From Labia minor (Eukaryota > Arthropoda > Insecta > Dermaptera > Spongiphoridae): a stretch of 64,000 bases of DNA. The notes below the pieces were generated by a model. The model worked only from the letters and a program-made list of their open reading frames with translations. It was not told the origin of the DNA and did no database searches. The first letter of the stretch is position 1. Each line of letters starts with the position of its first letter. The DNA is taken from NCBI GenBank assembly GCA_963082975.1, contig OY720345.1, forward strand, positions 3,237,001 to 3,301,000, read 5' to 3'. Below, one piece after another: positions 1 to 12,460 of the stretch. Made by a program: the position numbers and the translations under genes.

Positions 1-454
1 TATTTTTTTTTTTATAATAAAATTTAACGTTAATAAACTATATTAATTAATAGTATATTAGTTAATAAATATATAGATTGTTATTTAATTTTTTATTATA
101 TTATCCCATAAATTTTTTTGTAAATTTTTTCTCGACATTGATTTGAATATATATATAGTATACTAATTGTGGTACTAATTTTAATAATTTAATAACTTAA
201 ATATATAAATGTATATTATTACTTCTACATTTATTTAAGATCGTTTATTTAATCGTTTTATTTTGATTTGTTTTTTTTTATTTATTTTTGATTAATTATT
301 TTTTAAAATTGTTTTCCATTTCAAGCCCTCATAATAGAAATTTTTATCCTATTTTGACTGAGAGAGAGAGGGAGAGAGAGAGGGGGGGTGGAGGGGGGAA
401 GGGAATAGTAGAATGATCCATTGATAATGGTCTTCATTTCTTTTATCTCTTTGA
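1..454. other. AT-rich intergenic sequence
   Basis: Very A+T-rich sequence with short A and T runs. A purine tract of GA repeats passing into G runs lies at 361-405. I see no gene or recognisable element. Confidence 0.6.
361..405. repeat. GA/G-rich purine tract
   Basis: About 45 bases almost purely purine on the plus strand, a GA dinucleotide repeat followed by runs of G. A TG repeat follows at 483-500, at the edge of the GC-richer island. Confidence 0.85.
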
Positions 455-886
455 CGATGGTGTCTGCGCGTGGCTTACGCTGAGTGTGTGTGTGTGTGTA
501 GCGCGCGCAATGGTCAACCAATCAGCATCGGTTCTATTACTTACACATATTTCCATTCCAACCAATCGGGTGTTTCCGTAACAATGCTCGCGCACAGGTG
601 GGGGTGGGGCGATGTCTTGAGACGTGGACCGCGGCGCGGAACATTTGCGGCCGGCATCCCATTGCTATCAGTTCTGTGCGGGGCAGCGACCTGTGCACAT
701 CGGACCGAGAGCCATTCCACCCCCACTCCCCCCCCCCCCACACACAAAAAATAAATAAATAAATAACAACGTGCGCTTGACATTTGGACATTGAGTGCTT
801 GTGGCACCCCCTTCAGGGGCTCATGTTTGGCCATTGAGTAGTGTTTCCAACCTTTCGGAGGTAGTCAACATTTAATATAAGGAAGG
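455..886 (+). promoter_or_regulatory. GC-richer island, candidate promoter and 5' UTR
   Basis: Base composition changes sharply here from roughly 80% A+T to near-balanced, with CpG-containing stretches (for example around 625-655). Two CCAAT motifs lie at 518-522 and 562-566. The island ends directly before an ATG followed by a signal-peptide-like reading and a splice donor. I read it as a promoter plus untranslated leader of a plus-strand gene. No convincing TATA box is seen and the transcription start is unknown. Confidence 0.35.
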
Positions 887-938
887 ATGTTGCCTTCAGT
901 TCTTCTCCAGTTACTTATTTTTGTCATCGCTGCTATTT
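887..938 (+). CDS. Candidate first coding exon, signal peptide
   Basis: The ATG at 887 opens a 52-nt reading of 17 codons plus one base, MLPSVLLQLLIFVIAAI, ending exactly at a consensus splice donor GTAAGT at 939-944. The peptide has the shape of a secretory signal: a short polar start, a long hydrophobic core and small residues near the end. The 5' context is the GC-rich island just upstream. If real, this is the first coding exon (phase 1 donor) of a secreted or membrane protein whose other exons lie tens of kilobases away. The mature protein cannot be identified from here. The alternative is a chance hydrophobic reading, since T-rich DNA gives such readings easily; the coincidence with an exact donor and the island is the main support. 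Confidence 0.35.
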
Positions 939-1689
939 GTAAGTTATTCATAATATCTATAATATCTTGCATAGTACTATATATACTAGTATACACACAT
1001 TCATATTTTATATTATAATTTTGAAAACTAGTAAAAAATTTAATTTAAATCTTGACATTTTATCTTTTGAAGTTTTTTATTTTTTTTTATTTTTATACAC
1101 ATATATATATATATAAATATCAGTAAAAATATACGTATTATTTAGGTAATTTATTTTTAATTTTTATATTATATACATATAAAAAAAAATACGAGTAAAA
1201 AATTCCCTTTTATATAAAACGAATGTTGATTAGGAGAATTATTAATTTATTAATCAATACTATTCTTTCGATTATTTATAAATGATGATTAAATAAATTT
1301 AGAAAAAAATGTCCATTCCTACTTTATTATAAATAAAAAAATATCTTTTTTTTATTGATATTATTATTTTATTAAAAAATTATATTATTCATAAGTTAAT
1401 ATTTTATATATTAAAGAAATATTATTATAGAATTCATTTCTAAATGTATTGCTATAATTTAATTGTAATTACATCTAAGTATGTATATTGTATATTACTT
1501 TTTCGTGTATACTATAACATTATTATATTATATATTATAAAAAGAAAAACATTCACTTACAATCTTTTAAATAAATATAAATTTAATTAAAGTCAATGAA
1601 TGTATAATTGAATGGAATACAATATATACATTCACACAAATTGACAAAATGTTTACTTAAAGAATTTTAGGTCACTAACAACATTAACT

Positions 1690-2240
1690 TCATTGCTCGA
1701 ATGGAATCTCAGTGGGGGGGGGGGGGTTTGTTTGATTGACTTGATACAATTTGCAATGTGATCAAGTTACTACCATGATAGCTGATTTCATAGCAGGCGT
1801 TGACAGATTCATTCAATTTCTATTGCATTCTTTACGCAAAAAAATGATCAACTATCTTTGGGACGCTCGAATATAATTTTTGACCAAATAAATCCACATG
1901 ATATGTTTTGGTGATGGTGATCTATTGCTTCCTTGCTCTTTGGGTTTGAATTCTTACGCAATCATTTATGTCTGAATAGAAGAAAAACCTAACATCACAC
2001 ACACACACGCAAAAATAGATAACTGCCTGTGATAAGCCTTTGAACAAGAAGTGACAGAAAGAAAAAAGCAATGAATGTATCGAATGGAAAGGTCTCTTCT
2101 CTGACTTGAGATGTTGGCCTCTTTAATTAACGTTCAGTCTCAGTTAATCCACTTAGGAATGCCTCCCTTTCTGCACCGAAAAGCCTTTGGACCCTGCCGC
2201 TTCTTCGTGGATTAACATTTATTAGCTCCTGCTTCAGTAC
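1690..2240. other. Unique-looking GC-richer island, possible conserved non-coding element
   Basis: About 550 bases of higher-complexity sequence. On the minus strand about 2127-2215 stays open (reading ending VQRLFGAEREAFLSGLTETER), but the upstream part of that frame is pure CT/AT microsatellite, so no credible start exists. It could be a regulatory element, an exon fragment or an old repeat; I cannot choose. Confidence 0.3.
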
Positions 2241-2249
2241 ACCTACTAT

Positions 2250-2294
2250 CTCTCTCTCTCTCTCTCTCCTATATATATATATATATATATATAT
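2250..2294. repeat. (CT)n followed by (AT)n microsatellite
   Basis: A TC/CT dinucleotide run passes directly into an AT dinucleotide run. Confidence 0.9.
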
Positions 2295-3720
2295 CATTAA
2301 ATACAACAACTTGAGTAAATATAATCTACTGAACCTAATTATATTGTTTTAATTAAATATTAACAATAAATACTTACTTACTTACCTAGAGTGAAAATAA
2401 TGAAATCATATTTTTATTATATGGATAAATTCTTTACTATAGTTTAATATTTAATTCTATTTTAATTACAATAAAACTGGTGATTAATTAGCTGAGATTT
2501 TCATATAAATTGTGTTTTAGTATTTAAAACTGCTAAATAATTTATTTAACTTAGTATTTTAGTATTGTTATGAAATATAGATTGATATATGTATAAAGTA
2601 CACATGTATATTTAATGCAAAGTGATTATCCTTCGTCAGATAATCGAAATTTTACTTTATTTTAAAAATTAATGATATTTCGGGTTTATTAAAAGTTTAT
2701 CAACGTATTAAATCTTTATATATCGAAATTAATAATAATTATTTATTTTAAATGATAAAATAAAAAAAAAAATAAAAAAATATTGAACATTTTATTTAAA
2801 AATAAGTTTATTTTTAGAAATGATATATATAAAATAACAAAATAGTTCTAAGAAAAAAAAAAAAATAGTATTAATTTGATAGGGTTTTAATTGATAAAAA
2901 CATGTCTGTCAATGAAAAGTTTATAAAAAATCGTCTTCATTCCAGTGAAAAATCTCCAAGTGTGACTGAATGTTGCTACTCGCTTTCTTTTACTTGGTGA
3001 TTGATATCTGTGTAAAATTTCTTTTCGTCGCTTTAGCTCCAAAATTAGATTTTCTTAATCTGATTGCTATGTAATAGTATTCGAAGATGAAGTTTCACGT
3101 ATCGATCAGAATATTTAAACAGCCAATTGCAAAACAATTTACAATAGGCTATTTATTTATTTATCAATGGGATCGGAACTCGGGTTGCAGATGCAACAGG
3201 CGTTCAGGTTAGCTGAGAGTTGAAAAATCTAATTTTTCAACATAATTTATTTATATATTTGTTTACAATAGAGTAATTTATTTGAATAACCTTATATAGT
3301 GAAAAAAAAACATTTATTTATTATTTATATTGTACAATATTTTTTAAAAATTTAAAAATTCAATTAAAAACTGTTAAAGATTCTAGAATTCAAAAGTTAA
3401 AAACATACATAATAGGTTTAACTTTTAAAATTCATTTTCAAATGATAAGTCTATGTTTTTTTTTATTTAGCTTAATAAATTGAAGTTTATTTGCTAAATA
3501 TTTTTTTTATTTTATGAAATAGAAAAATTGTATTTTAAACTTATATTAGTAATGTCAACATGGTTTTTTAATTTTAATTTTTATATAAAATTAAAAATAA
3601 AAAAATTTAGGAGAAAATATATATCGAATGGTTGTGTGCTGAGTTCAAAAACTTTCAAATTTACTAGCACAATAGAAATATAATTAAATAAATAAAAATA
3701 ATAAACATTTTTTATTTTTT

Positions 3721-3863
3721 ACTTTCCCGCATACTTCGTATAAGGGAAGTATTGGAATCGTCAAAAATTTCGACTTCGAGATTTCGATAGATCTTGACGT
3801 TTTAGACCTCCCTGAGTCGGAAAATACCATTTTTCGAATTATGTCTGTGTGTATGTATGTATG

Positions 3864-3894
<31 letters not shown>

Positions 3895-4296
3895 TGTCTG
3901 TAAGCAAATTTACTCAAAAACTAATCAAGCTAGGACTTCGAAATTTGGTACACCGATATTATTCACAGTTTGTAGATTTCTATCAAAATTTCGTCAAAAT
4001 CGGTTAACCGGAAGTGGTACTTTACCTACACTGGTTGCGTTTACCTTTCAAGTAAAGTACCAGTTTGCTTCGAGATATTTGCTTCCTATTTTGTATATAG
4101 ATTTAAAAATATGAAAAAAATTGAGATACCAAATTTCATCATGATCTGACTACCGGAAGTGACATTTTACCTATACGATAGTAAGGGAGGTATTGTTTTC
4201 ACATCAAATTTCACCTATGGATATTTTTAGGTACCAAGTTTACACATTCTAAATATTCATTCACAACTCTTTATACCTATTTATATGCGGGAAAGT
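3721..4296. mobile_element. Non-autonomous repeat family A, MITE-like with short inverted ends
   Basis: The left end reads ACTTTCCCGCATA and the right end TATGCGGGAAAGT, an exact 13-base inverted repeat about 576 bases apart. Inside, a GTCTGTG core is expanded into a (TATG)n microsatellite at 3851-3893, and the block AACCGGAAGTGG follows. From about 4176 to 4240 the sequence closely matches the end block of family B (GATAGTAAGGGAGGTATTG and the next 35 bases). No coding capacity. No clear target duplication was found, and a related GC-richer tail continues to about 4320. Superfamily unknown. Confidence 0.6.
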
Positions 4297-4320
4297 CTAG
4301 GGGAGGACACTCCCGCTTAT

Positions 4321-6725
4321 TTTTGTATAAAATGATAAATTCATGAAAACTTTTCATATATTTTTGTATTTTTTCTCTGATTTTATTATTTTAATTAATA
4401 AATAAACATGATAATTTTTATTAAAAATTATTTATATATTTAATTAATTATTTAATTTGTTTCATTAAATAAATTCTTTCCTGTTTTAACTCTTTTTTTT
4501 CTTTCTTTATTTCTTTCTTGTTTAAACATTAATTTCCAATTGCTTATGTCAATTTGTACATTTTCAAATGAATGAAAATTTTGAATATGTATCGATTGAA
4601 AAAAAAAAAAAAATTCGCGAAAAACATGGGAATCTCAGAGTTCATTTCTCTTGGTAAGCGATCTGATGAATAAGCTGTTAGCATTAATATTGTCTTATGA
4701 AAGCTAGTCTGAACGTGAGCCGCGTAGCTAATCCCCACCATCTGGGAGTTGACAGCAATCCTGGCCACCCACCCACTCACTCACTCACTCACTCGCTCGC
4801 TATCAGCCGGCCATGCAAAATTACACACCCGGGCCTCCTTTTAATGGATTTCAATTTTTATACTTGAGTTGATAAATTAATTAAATAGAACCTGAACTTG
4901 TAGGAAGATCAATGAACCGATCTTTGCTGCCGCGAAAAACATCTTTTCTTATCTTCTTGTTAAATTAGAGTTGCACGCTGCACTTTACTAAACATTCTAT
5001 ATTATCAAAAAAAAAAAACAAAAAAAAACCAACTTTGATTTAATAATCAAATTGTGTACTAGTTTAGATTTGTATATTTTATACAAAATCGGCTACTCAT
5101 AAATATTATTTCAATTTATTGAATAAATTAAAAAAAAAAAATAATCTTTGTTTGAATGTTTATTCAATTTCCATGTCAAATAAACAAAAGTTTTTTTTTT
5201 TTATTATTTTTTCTTAGTGAATTAGCATTCATTAAATTAATATTTTCTATAATAAAAAACAAAATTCAAAGTTTTATTTCTAAAATATTTAATAAATTTT
5301 AATTAAGAGTTGAAATCGCCTACTGAACGATAACTAATCGATTTTTATTTATTTTCATTTTCATTTTATTTTTAAATTCCAATTTTTACTTATCGATTAA
5401 CAAAAAACAAACTTTAATTAAGTTTTATGAAATAATATAATTTAATTACTTAAACAGTGAAAAAAAAAATATTTCTTCAAGTTTAAATAAATTTAATTAT
5501 TTCCCCCCCCCCCCATTAATTCACTAAGAAGACTATAAATATTTTAATAAATTTATTTAAATGTTTAATTTCATCCTAAATTTTAAAATTTTAAATTTTA
5601 CTAAATTATATATATATATATATATATATTTAAAGGAATATAATCAGAATCGAATTTTAAACTGGAATTAAAATTGCTCTTGCTAGTGTAATGAAAAAAA
5701 AAATAGTATTGTAACGTTCTAAATGTTATCAAATGATAAGAAATCCTATAATCCTAGTAAGAATAACATATAATCTTTTTTTTTTTTAAACAATGATATA
5801 TGATCTGCTAGTTATACCTTTTAAAACGTTTTCAAATGTTAAACGTTACTGAAACAAAAGAAATACCAACGAATTCTGTACGAGAGATTTAAAGGTAGTG
5901 AGCAAATGTAAATTCCATTCCATGAGGGATCTCAGTTGAAATCTTCCTTCTCTCTGGTCTTGCATTATATTAGTTTACAAATCCCATTAAAAAGGTTTTT
6001 TTTTTGTCTGAATTTTTTTTCTTTTTCTTGTATTTTTTTCAGCCGTTGTTTCTTTTTAAATCTTGTAGATAAGTTTCAATAGCCCACAAGATAAAAACTT
6101 CAGGGGAATTTTTAAATCCATTATGTATTATAGAATGTAATTTGTAAATATTTACTTAAGATAACGAATCCACTGAATTACCATCTAAAAATTCTAATTA
6201 GTATTTTCTTTCTTTCTGAATCAAAAACAAAAAGTGAAAACATTTCAACTTTATAATCAAAATAAATGTGTACACCTCTTAAATATTTTCATATTAATTA
6301 TAATTATAATATGCAATTTGCACGGTCTTTGAAAATTTAGTGACATAAGAAATTAAGTTCAGATAAATTATCAATTTTACAGAAATTTTGAAAACAATTT
6401 CTTTATTTATATTTATAATAGTTTGATTTCACTTAAATTTTAAGTTTAATACGAATCACACAAATTGAAAAGTTTTTTTATAACAATTTTTGACTAAGCA
6501 TCATTTAAGAAAAAATAAAAAAAAAAATTTCGCATTCTTTTTAAGTATACACCTATATTTGTATTTTATTTATTTTATTTTTCTTTAAACTCTCTTTTTT
6601 AATAAATAAAGAAGTATGTATGTCTTTACATAATATTCATATCATATTCAGATAATGTCCAAACGTTGCCTTTCTTAACAACAAAATATAATAAATAATA
6701 TGTCAAAAAATACTTATCAATGAAT

Positions 6726-6760
<35 letters not shown>

Positions 6761-7345
6761 TATATAATTAATAATTTGATTAGATAATCGTTTCATCATG
6801 TAGTGCTGCTATCCGCATTTAAATTAGAGAAGGCACATTCGTTAATTTTAATTTCATTTCAATTAATAAGATATTCCAACTGGTCGGGAAATATAATAGT
6901 TTACTCTCGGCGCGTGACTAGCGAGTAATCAAGCTGAGTCATAAACATCGTCGACCGTTGGTTGGATACAAAAGAATAGCAAGGCGAGGAAATCCCAATG
7001 CGCCTGTCTGCCTCTCTCCTGAGTTTTTGTCGGTTATCTCATCATTACATGTTACATGTTATCTCATCAGAGCACATGCACACATGCATCTATAATATCT
7101 ATCATCATTTGAATGGGAGTAGAGAAAGATACCCATCACCCCCTCCCCCTCCCCCTCCTACTAAATTTAATATTAAATCTTGCAAATATTAATTAATATT
7201 TAAATGTACAACTTTTCAATTGTATTTTAAAATTAGATAATAATAATAATAATACGAGTAAGTAATTATTTTTATAATTGCTAATATATATATGCTATAT
7301 AATTTTTATTTCTCTTTTCTTTTCTTACAATATTAAATGAAAATT
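4321..7345. other. AT-rich stretch with islands at 4620-4860 and 6890-7150
   Basis: Mostly low-complexity A/T DNA, with a C run near 5503-5513, an AT repeat at about 5603-5630 and a 30-base poly-A at 6727-6756. Two GC-richer islands stand out. The one at 4620-4860 holds a (CACT)n run near 4776-4795. The one at 6890-7150 ends in a pyrimidine tract. No open frame in either looks like a gene. Confidence 0.45.
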
Positions 7346-7778
7346 AGCAGGAGTGTCTCCACTCGACTATCTCGCAATTTGAATTGGATTAAATAACATA
7401 TTTTAATTATATTTAAATTAAATTTAATTAATTATAAATTATAAATTAAAATTAATTAAAATTAATAAATAATATTTATTAAACCAGCGCATGTTTGGTT
7501 GGCTCTTTGTTGATGGCACCACGTCACGTGTTGGCGCGTGAGATTTGCAGTGTTAAAAAATTAATTCCGGAACTTTCAGCGAATCGATCAAGCTGAAATT
7601 CTATATATAGCAGTTTTATACAATTTTTAATCATGTGAAAAATTATCAAACATATATCTTTATTTTTACGGTCACTTTAGAGGGAAAAAATCAAAACGTT
7701 GTAGGTAATGGCCCTCTTCCGGTTGAGCTACATTTCTCAAAAGTGGATTGAAAACTACGAATTTTGACGAGATAGTAA
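7346..7778 (+). mobile_element. Family C repeat, internally shortened copy
   Basis: Starts with the family C head (GGAGTGTCTCCACTCGACTA), passes AT-rich sequence, the CACCACGTCACGTG block and the CCTCTTCCGGTTGAGCTACA block, and ends at GACGAGATAGTAAA. Compared with the 11127 copy it lacks the microsatellite and the segment after it, which suggests an internal deletion. No coding capacity. Confidence 0.75.
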
Positions 7779-9057
7779 AAAATTGATCTATTTTCTTATA
7801 CTCATGAAATAATAATCTTATATATTTCTTTATATCCATCAAATTTATAAAATTGTACACATATAAGATTTATTTTTTTTTAGAAAAAAAAAAAAAAACT
7901 ATTTCATTTCATTGACTCAGATCTTATCTACTACCTTTCTTTTCTTATATAAATCTATAATTATCCACTTCATCATCTTTGAAAATGTAAAACGTTTATT
8001 TCTAATTTTTTGAACGCCTCTGAATAAAAATAATTAACCAACCATCAGTGGCCTATAGCCTCTAGTAAAAAGTTTTTTTGAACAGGACTTGTGGACCTGT
8101 TGAAAATCTTTTTCTTACATATTTCAATGTCTTCAACTAAATTTAATTATCTTGGACCGTTTTTGTCTAATAACAGACAACTATAGTAATTACATATTAA
8201 TTTTTTTTTTTTTTTTTAAATATCAAAGTAGATAAATTTTTTTAACTCTCATCTTTTTAAAGCTCTAAGATCTAGATCTTTAAATAAATAGACTATCAAA
8301 TTGAATATAATCCTTGCTTTGCATTGATTAATAAAAATATTATATATTTATAACAAGATAAATGAAAATTAAACAAAAACTCAGAGTATCTTTTTCATTA
8401 ATAAAACCATGACAATCCACTTCGTATGATTACTTAACAGAAAGTGAAAAGAATGCTACCGTTCCGCTTTTAAATTTCCAATCAGCTACCTCGTCGATCA
8501 AATATTCAATGATAGAAAAACAAAAAAAAAAAAAAAAAAAAAAATCAATAGTAGAAAATTATTAGCGGCTTTATTAAAAAGAGAATTAATTTCATTAAAA
8601 TTTAAATTCTAAATTTCAAAAAAACTATAAGTAATTAGATAAATAAATCTACACAAGAACATTTACTATTACATATTATTATTATTATTATTATTACTAA
8701 TCAATTAACATAAAATGAATTATGAAAATATAAAATTAAATATGTAATAATAATAATAATGAAGAAAGCAATGTTGTGATGACTTTTTTTTGCTGCTAAT
8801 TAAATAAATATTGTAGATTCTGGGGGAAGAGTTATCATTTGTTGCACATATATATAAATTCATAAATATAAATATCCGGGAACGTGAATACGTAAGGAAA
8901 TTTTAATAATCTTGTTAGTCTTCTATCATAAACGGTACAAAGAGGTCAAATATTTCAACAAGTTTCTTTTGTAAATTTTTAAAATAATATTTAAATTTTG
9001 TAATTACATTTCATCACAACACACTAAACACTAAATCTTCTTCTATCTATCTATCTA
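7779..9057. other. AT-rich stretch, no gene seen
   Basis: Low-complexity A/T DNA with poly-A at about 8521-8544, ATT repeats near 8680-8700 and a (CTAT)n run just before the Helitron at 9058. A short more complex patch at 8030-8110 could be an old repeat end but has no partner. Confidence 0.5.
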
Positions 9058-10255
9058 TCTTCTATAATAATAAAAGCAAGTGTATGTGTGTGTCTGTTTG
9101 TCTGTCTGACCGAGCTCTCCAGGCAAATCTATCGCACGCAGGGACATGGAATTTTTTACACGGAAGCACAAAGGGGCTGGCCACCAGACCTCGAAGCCCG
9201 ATTTTCGATTTTTTAATTAGAAAAATTTTAAAAAAATTATAAAAAATAATTAATTAAAAATAGTTTAGTTACCATACTAGATCATAGAGACGCTGGTGGC
9301 GATAATTTGGCGGTAATTTAAATTCTGAGCAATGTGCAGATAAAAATCTTTTTATATATCTATTGATATTTACAATATCTCAATTGATCTTATTGGCCTT
9401 TTAAACTTTGAAAACATTCACATTACGGCTATAATTTAATACTATTAATTTTTAAGATTATATGAGTAAATTATTTTAATTAAGAAAATTTGATCTCATA
9501 ATTGGATTTTCACGTAAGATTTTAATATATAATATATTTTTTAATATTATTTTTATAGTAGTTTAGTGTTATGCTAATTTTATATTTTATTTTTATTTTG
9601 TTTACTCTGATTTTTTTTTAAATAAATTAATAACATTTAAAGTAGCATAAAAAAATTAATCGAGGCAGGAAAATTGATGGGGTTTGAAATTAATAGTGAT
9701 AAGACAAAATAATTAGTATCAGAGAGAATAATATTTGCAAAGAATTTAAATCGAGGTTACAATCTGGAAATTATTATCAAAGGGGATCAAAATTATTAAA
9801 TTATTAATTGTATTATATGGGTGGGAGGCATGGTCTATAACCCTGGGAGATGAGAATAGGTTCAGAGTATTTGAGAATAGGATTCTTCCCAGCATTTATG
9901 GGCCTAAGAAAGATGAGGACACCGGGGAATGGCGGAGACTGCATAACAAGGAATTGCATGACCTCTATTGCATCTCTAGATATAGTTAGGGTTATAAAAG
10001 CGAGAAGGCTGGGATCGGCAGGGCACATGGCTAGAATGGGAGAGGAAAAATATATTGGTGGGGAGTTCGATTGGAAAACGTCCGTTTGGAAGACCAATTG
10101 TGAACAGGGCGGACAATGTAGGAAGGAACGTGAGAGAGATGGGACAGGGTAGGAGTTAGATGGTTATAGCTCAGAATAGGGACACTCGGGGGGGGTACAG
10201 GGGGCGGAGCCCCCGTCTAGGTGTGGAGAGCGCCGAAGGCGCTCGAAGCAGCTAG
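9058..10255 (+). mobile_element. Non-autonomous Helitron copy H1 carrying LINE sequence
   Basis: The 5' end is TC (TCTTCTATAATAATAAAAGC) after a flanking A at 9057. The 3' end is CTAG at 10252-10255 before a flanking T, preceded by the palindrome GAGCGCC-GAA-GGCGCTC. TC start, CTAG end, subterminal hairpin and A/T insertion without duplication are the Helitron signature. Inside are a 203-base block shared with a MITE at 21693-21895 and a LINE fragment. There is no Rep/helicase gene, so it needs an autonomous partner. A deletion joins LINE sequence to the tail near a shared CACT at about 10180. Confidence 0.8.
9661..10150 (+). pseudogene. LINE reverse-transcriptase 3' fragment inside Helitron H1
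   Basis: Translated pieces in several frames match the end of a LINE pol ORF as known in many insects: a GFEINSDKTK-like motif of the reverse transcriptase near 9675, then the post-RT region beginning as YGWEAW near 9815 with GEWRRLHNKELHD and IVRVIKARRL segments, and HMARMGEE near 10025. The reading changes frame several times and has internal stops, so it is dead. It is the same piece found in the other Helitron copies here, which argues that it moved as part of the Helitron rather than by its own retrotransposition. Confidence 0.7.
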
Positions 10256-11126
10256 TAAATAATAAAAATAAAATAAAAGTAAGTAATTTTTATTTTATCG
10301 TTTGGTTACAAATGACATTCTTTAAGATAAAAATAAACAAAAATAAAAATAAAAAAAAAATAAATTAAAACATCTATTTATAATATTATTTTTTTTTAAA
10401 TTTTTATTTATAGTAGGCCCATTAATTTAAATGTAAAAATGAGATATTTTTACTTGAGATCTTGGTTTTTTTTTGGTTCATTGTGTTAAATAAAAAGAAA
10501 TATCTAGAATATTTGAAACAAAAATTAATTCGTTAATATTTTATTCAAATTATAATTACCTAATTTGAAGAATCTCTTGATCTCTAATATTCATCTTCTT
10601 CTTTTTCGTATGTTCCTCATGTTTGAAACGTCGTGGTCAAAAAAAAGGCACATTACAATCTCTGAAGCTTGACCGCCATCGCGAATTAATTATAATATAA
10701 TCGATTTGATTTCTATATGCATTTCGTGGAGAAGGGGCCAAGTATATAAATTGGTGATGGCGGTGATGATGATGATGTTTGAAAGTAGTAGTGTCAAGAG
10801 TTATGGCGTTTACGATGACAAACTTAAGTAACCTCATGCATCCCTACACCAAATCTTCCAACTACTGAGCGAACATGATCATATCGGTATTTGTATTCCC
10901 AATTCATTCAGCTAAGATCCATTTCAGGAGTTTCCCGGTAGATTCTAAATTTCATTCCATTCTGATGACAAGCCCATACCATTTCTAGTTGATTTCTGTT
11001 ATCGGTTCATTTTCACACTTTCTATCTATTATAGTGAATTTTACACATCATCTTATCCAGAAATTTATTTTCATTTCATTTTCTTAATTAATAATTTCTA
11101 TCATAATTTTTGATATATTTAAAATT
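10256..11126. other. Spacer with GC-richer island at 10640-11000
   Basis: The first 380 bases are A/T-rich. The island at 10640-11000 is more complex, contains TAATTA-type homeodomain-like sites and a GAT triplet run near 10755-10776, and has no convincing coding frame. Possible regulatory sequence. Confidence 0.35.
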
Positions 11127-11563
11127 AGCTGGAGTGTCTCCACTCGATTATCTCGCAATTTGAATTGGATTAAATAACATAATATATTATATTTAAATTA
11201 AAATTAATAAATAATATTTATTAAACCAGCGCATGTTTGGTTGTTTGTTGATGCCACCACGTCACGTGTTGGCGCGTGATGCCAGTCAACGTGTTAATAA
11301 AATAATACTGGTACTTTCAGCGACTCAATCAAGCTGAAATTCTATATATAGCATTTTTATACAAGTTTTATGCATGTGAAAAATTATCAATCCTATATCT
11401 TTATTTTTACGGTCACTTTAGAGGAAAAAAAATCAAAACGTGGTAGGTAATGATCCTCTTCCGGTTGAGCTACATTTCTCAAAAGTGGATAGAAAAATAC
11501 GATTTTGAATAATGCCCGTATACCAAATTTCCTGATTATAGCTCAAACCGTTTTATCTAATCT

Positions 11564-11594
<31 letters not shown>

Positions 11595-11714
11595 CACAGA
11601 CATTTTTCTCAACCTTAGTGAAAATGATTCAGGAACCTGCAAAACGTATAAAAACATCAAAATCTCGACATCGAAAATTTTCGTGATCGCAATACTATCT
11701 CTGGCGAAATAGTA
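11127..11714 (+). mobile_element. Family C repeat, near full-length copy
   Basis: About 590 bases from TAGCTGGAGTGTCTCCACTC to GGCGAAATAGTAAAG. Order of blocks: head with CTCGATTATCTCGCAATTTG, A/T-rich part, CACGTCACGTG, TTCAGCGACTCAATCAAGC, TTACGGTCACTTTAGAGG, CTCTTCCGGTTGAGC, CAAACCGTTTTATC, an AC microsatellite at about 11571-11594 flowing into CAGACATTTTTCTC, then CATCGAAAATTTTCGTGATC. CTATCTCGC near the head and its inverse near the tail form subterminal inverted repeats. No ORF. Superfamily unresolved. Confidence 0.75.
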
Positions 11715-12460
11715 AAGATTAATAAACAAAAAGTTGTTAGATAAATATGAAAATTTATGAAAATTATATTAGTTTATGAATGTGCAGCAATAAAATCGTA
11801 TAATATAACCGTAACCTAACCAGAAGTATCTGATATTTATCAAAAGAGAAATGTTTCAAGTAAGGTTGTAGTTTCATTTGCATTTGTCACATGCAACCTG
11901 ATTTTTTTTTTTTTTTTATTATTCAAAAGAGACCCCCCTCTCCATTTGTATAATAAAAATGATATGAATCGTCTGTGGCTTAGGGGATTAATCATTCCGA
12001 AGTTTATAATCTATAATTAAATGTTCGATTGGTTGACTTGTATTAAAAAGATACTGGATTAAATGAAAAGCCACTTGGTCTTCTTGTTGAATGGACTTTA
12101 ATAACTAATCCTTAGCTTTATAAGCTAATACTAAATTATATTTCTAATAGTGTAATGAATTATACAGACGAAACAAATCCTATTGCTCTTTGGTTAAAAT
12201 TATTATTAAGCAAAATTTCAATCTCATTCAAATAAATCTATTATATATTTACATAGAAATTTGAATTGACCCATTGGATAGAGAAAACCAAATTTGATTG
12301 TGTTTATTAGTTAAACTAACTCAACAACTCATTTGTTGGATCAGATTATGTTAAATTAACAAGTTCAAAGATCATACAAGGATGAGAACAATTATATAAT
12401 AAGTGTATATTATTATTATTCAATTCATGTAAATCGATGATTTCTCAATTCTTAAAAAAA
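11715..12460. other. AT-rich spacer
   Basis: A/T-rich DNA with a poly-T near 11901-11918. No gene or element end recognised. Confidence 0.5.

Larger units (their letters stand above)
945..3720. other. AT-rich non-coding stretch with one complex island
   Basis: Mostly A/T-rich low-complexity DNA with poly-A and poly-T runs, compatible with intron. A run of G lies near 1713-1726. The only non-simple part is 1690-2240, listed separately. No transposon ends were recognised. Confidence 0.5.

Noticed and set aside
3684-4114. Open frames with repeated Tyr-Ile-His-Thr or Met-Tyr-Val-Cys
   Set aside because: They are translations of the (TATG)n microsatellite in family A.
8030-8110. Possible hAT end (CAGTGGCCTATAG)
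   Set aside because: No inverted partner or 8-bp duplication nearby.
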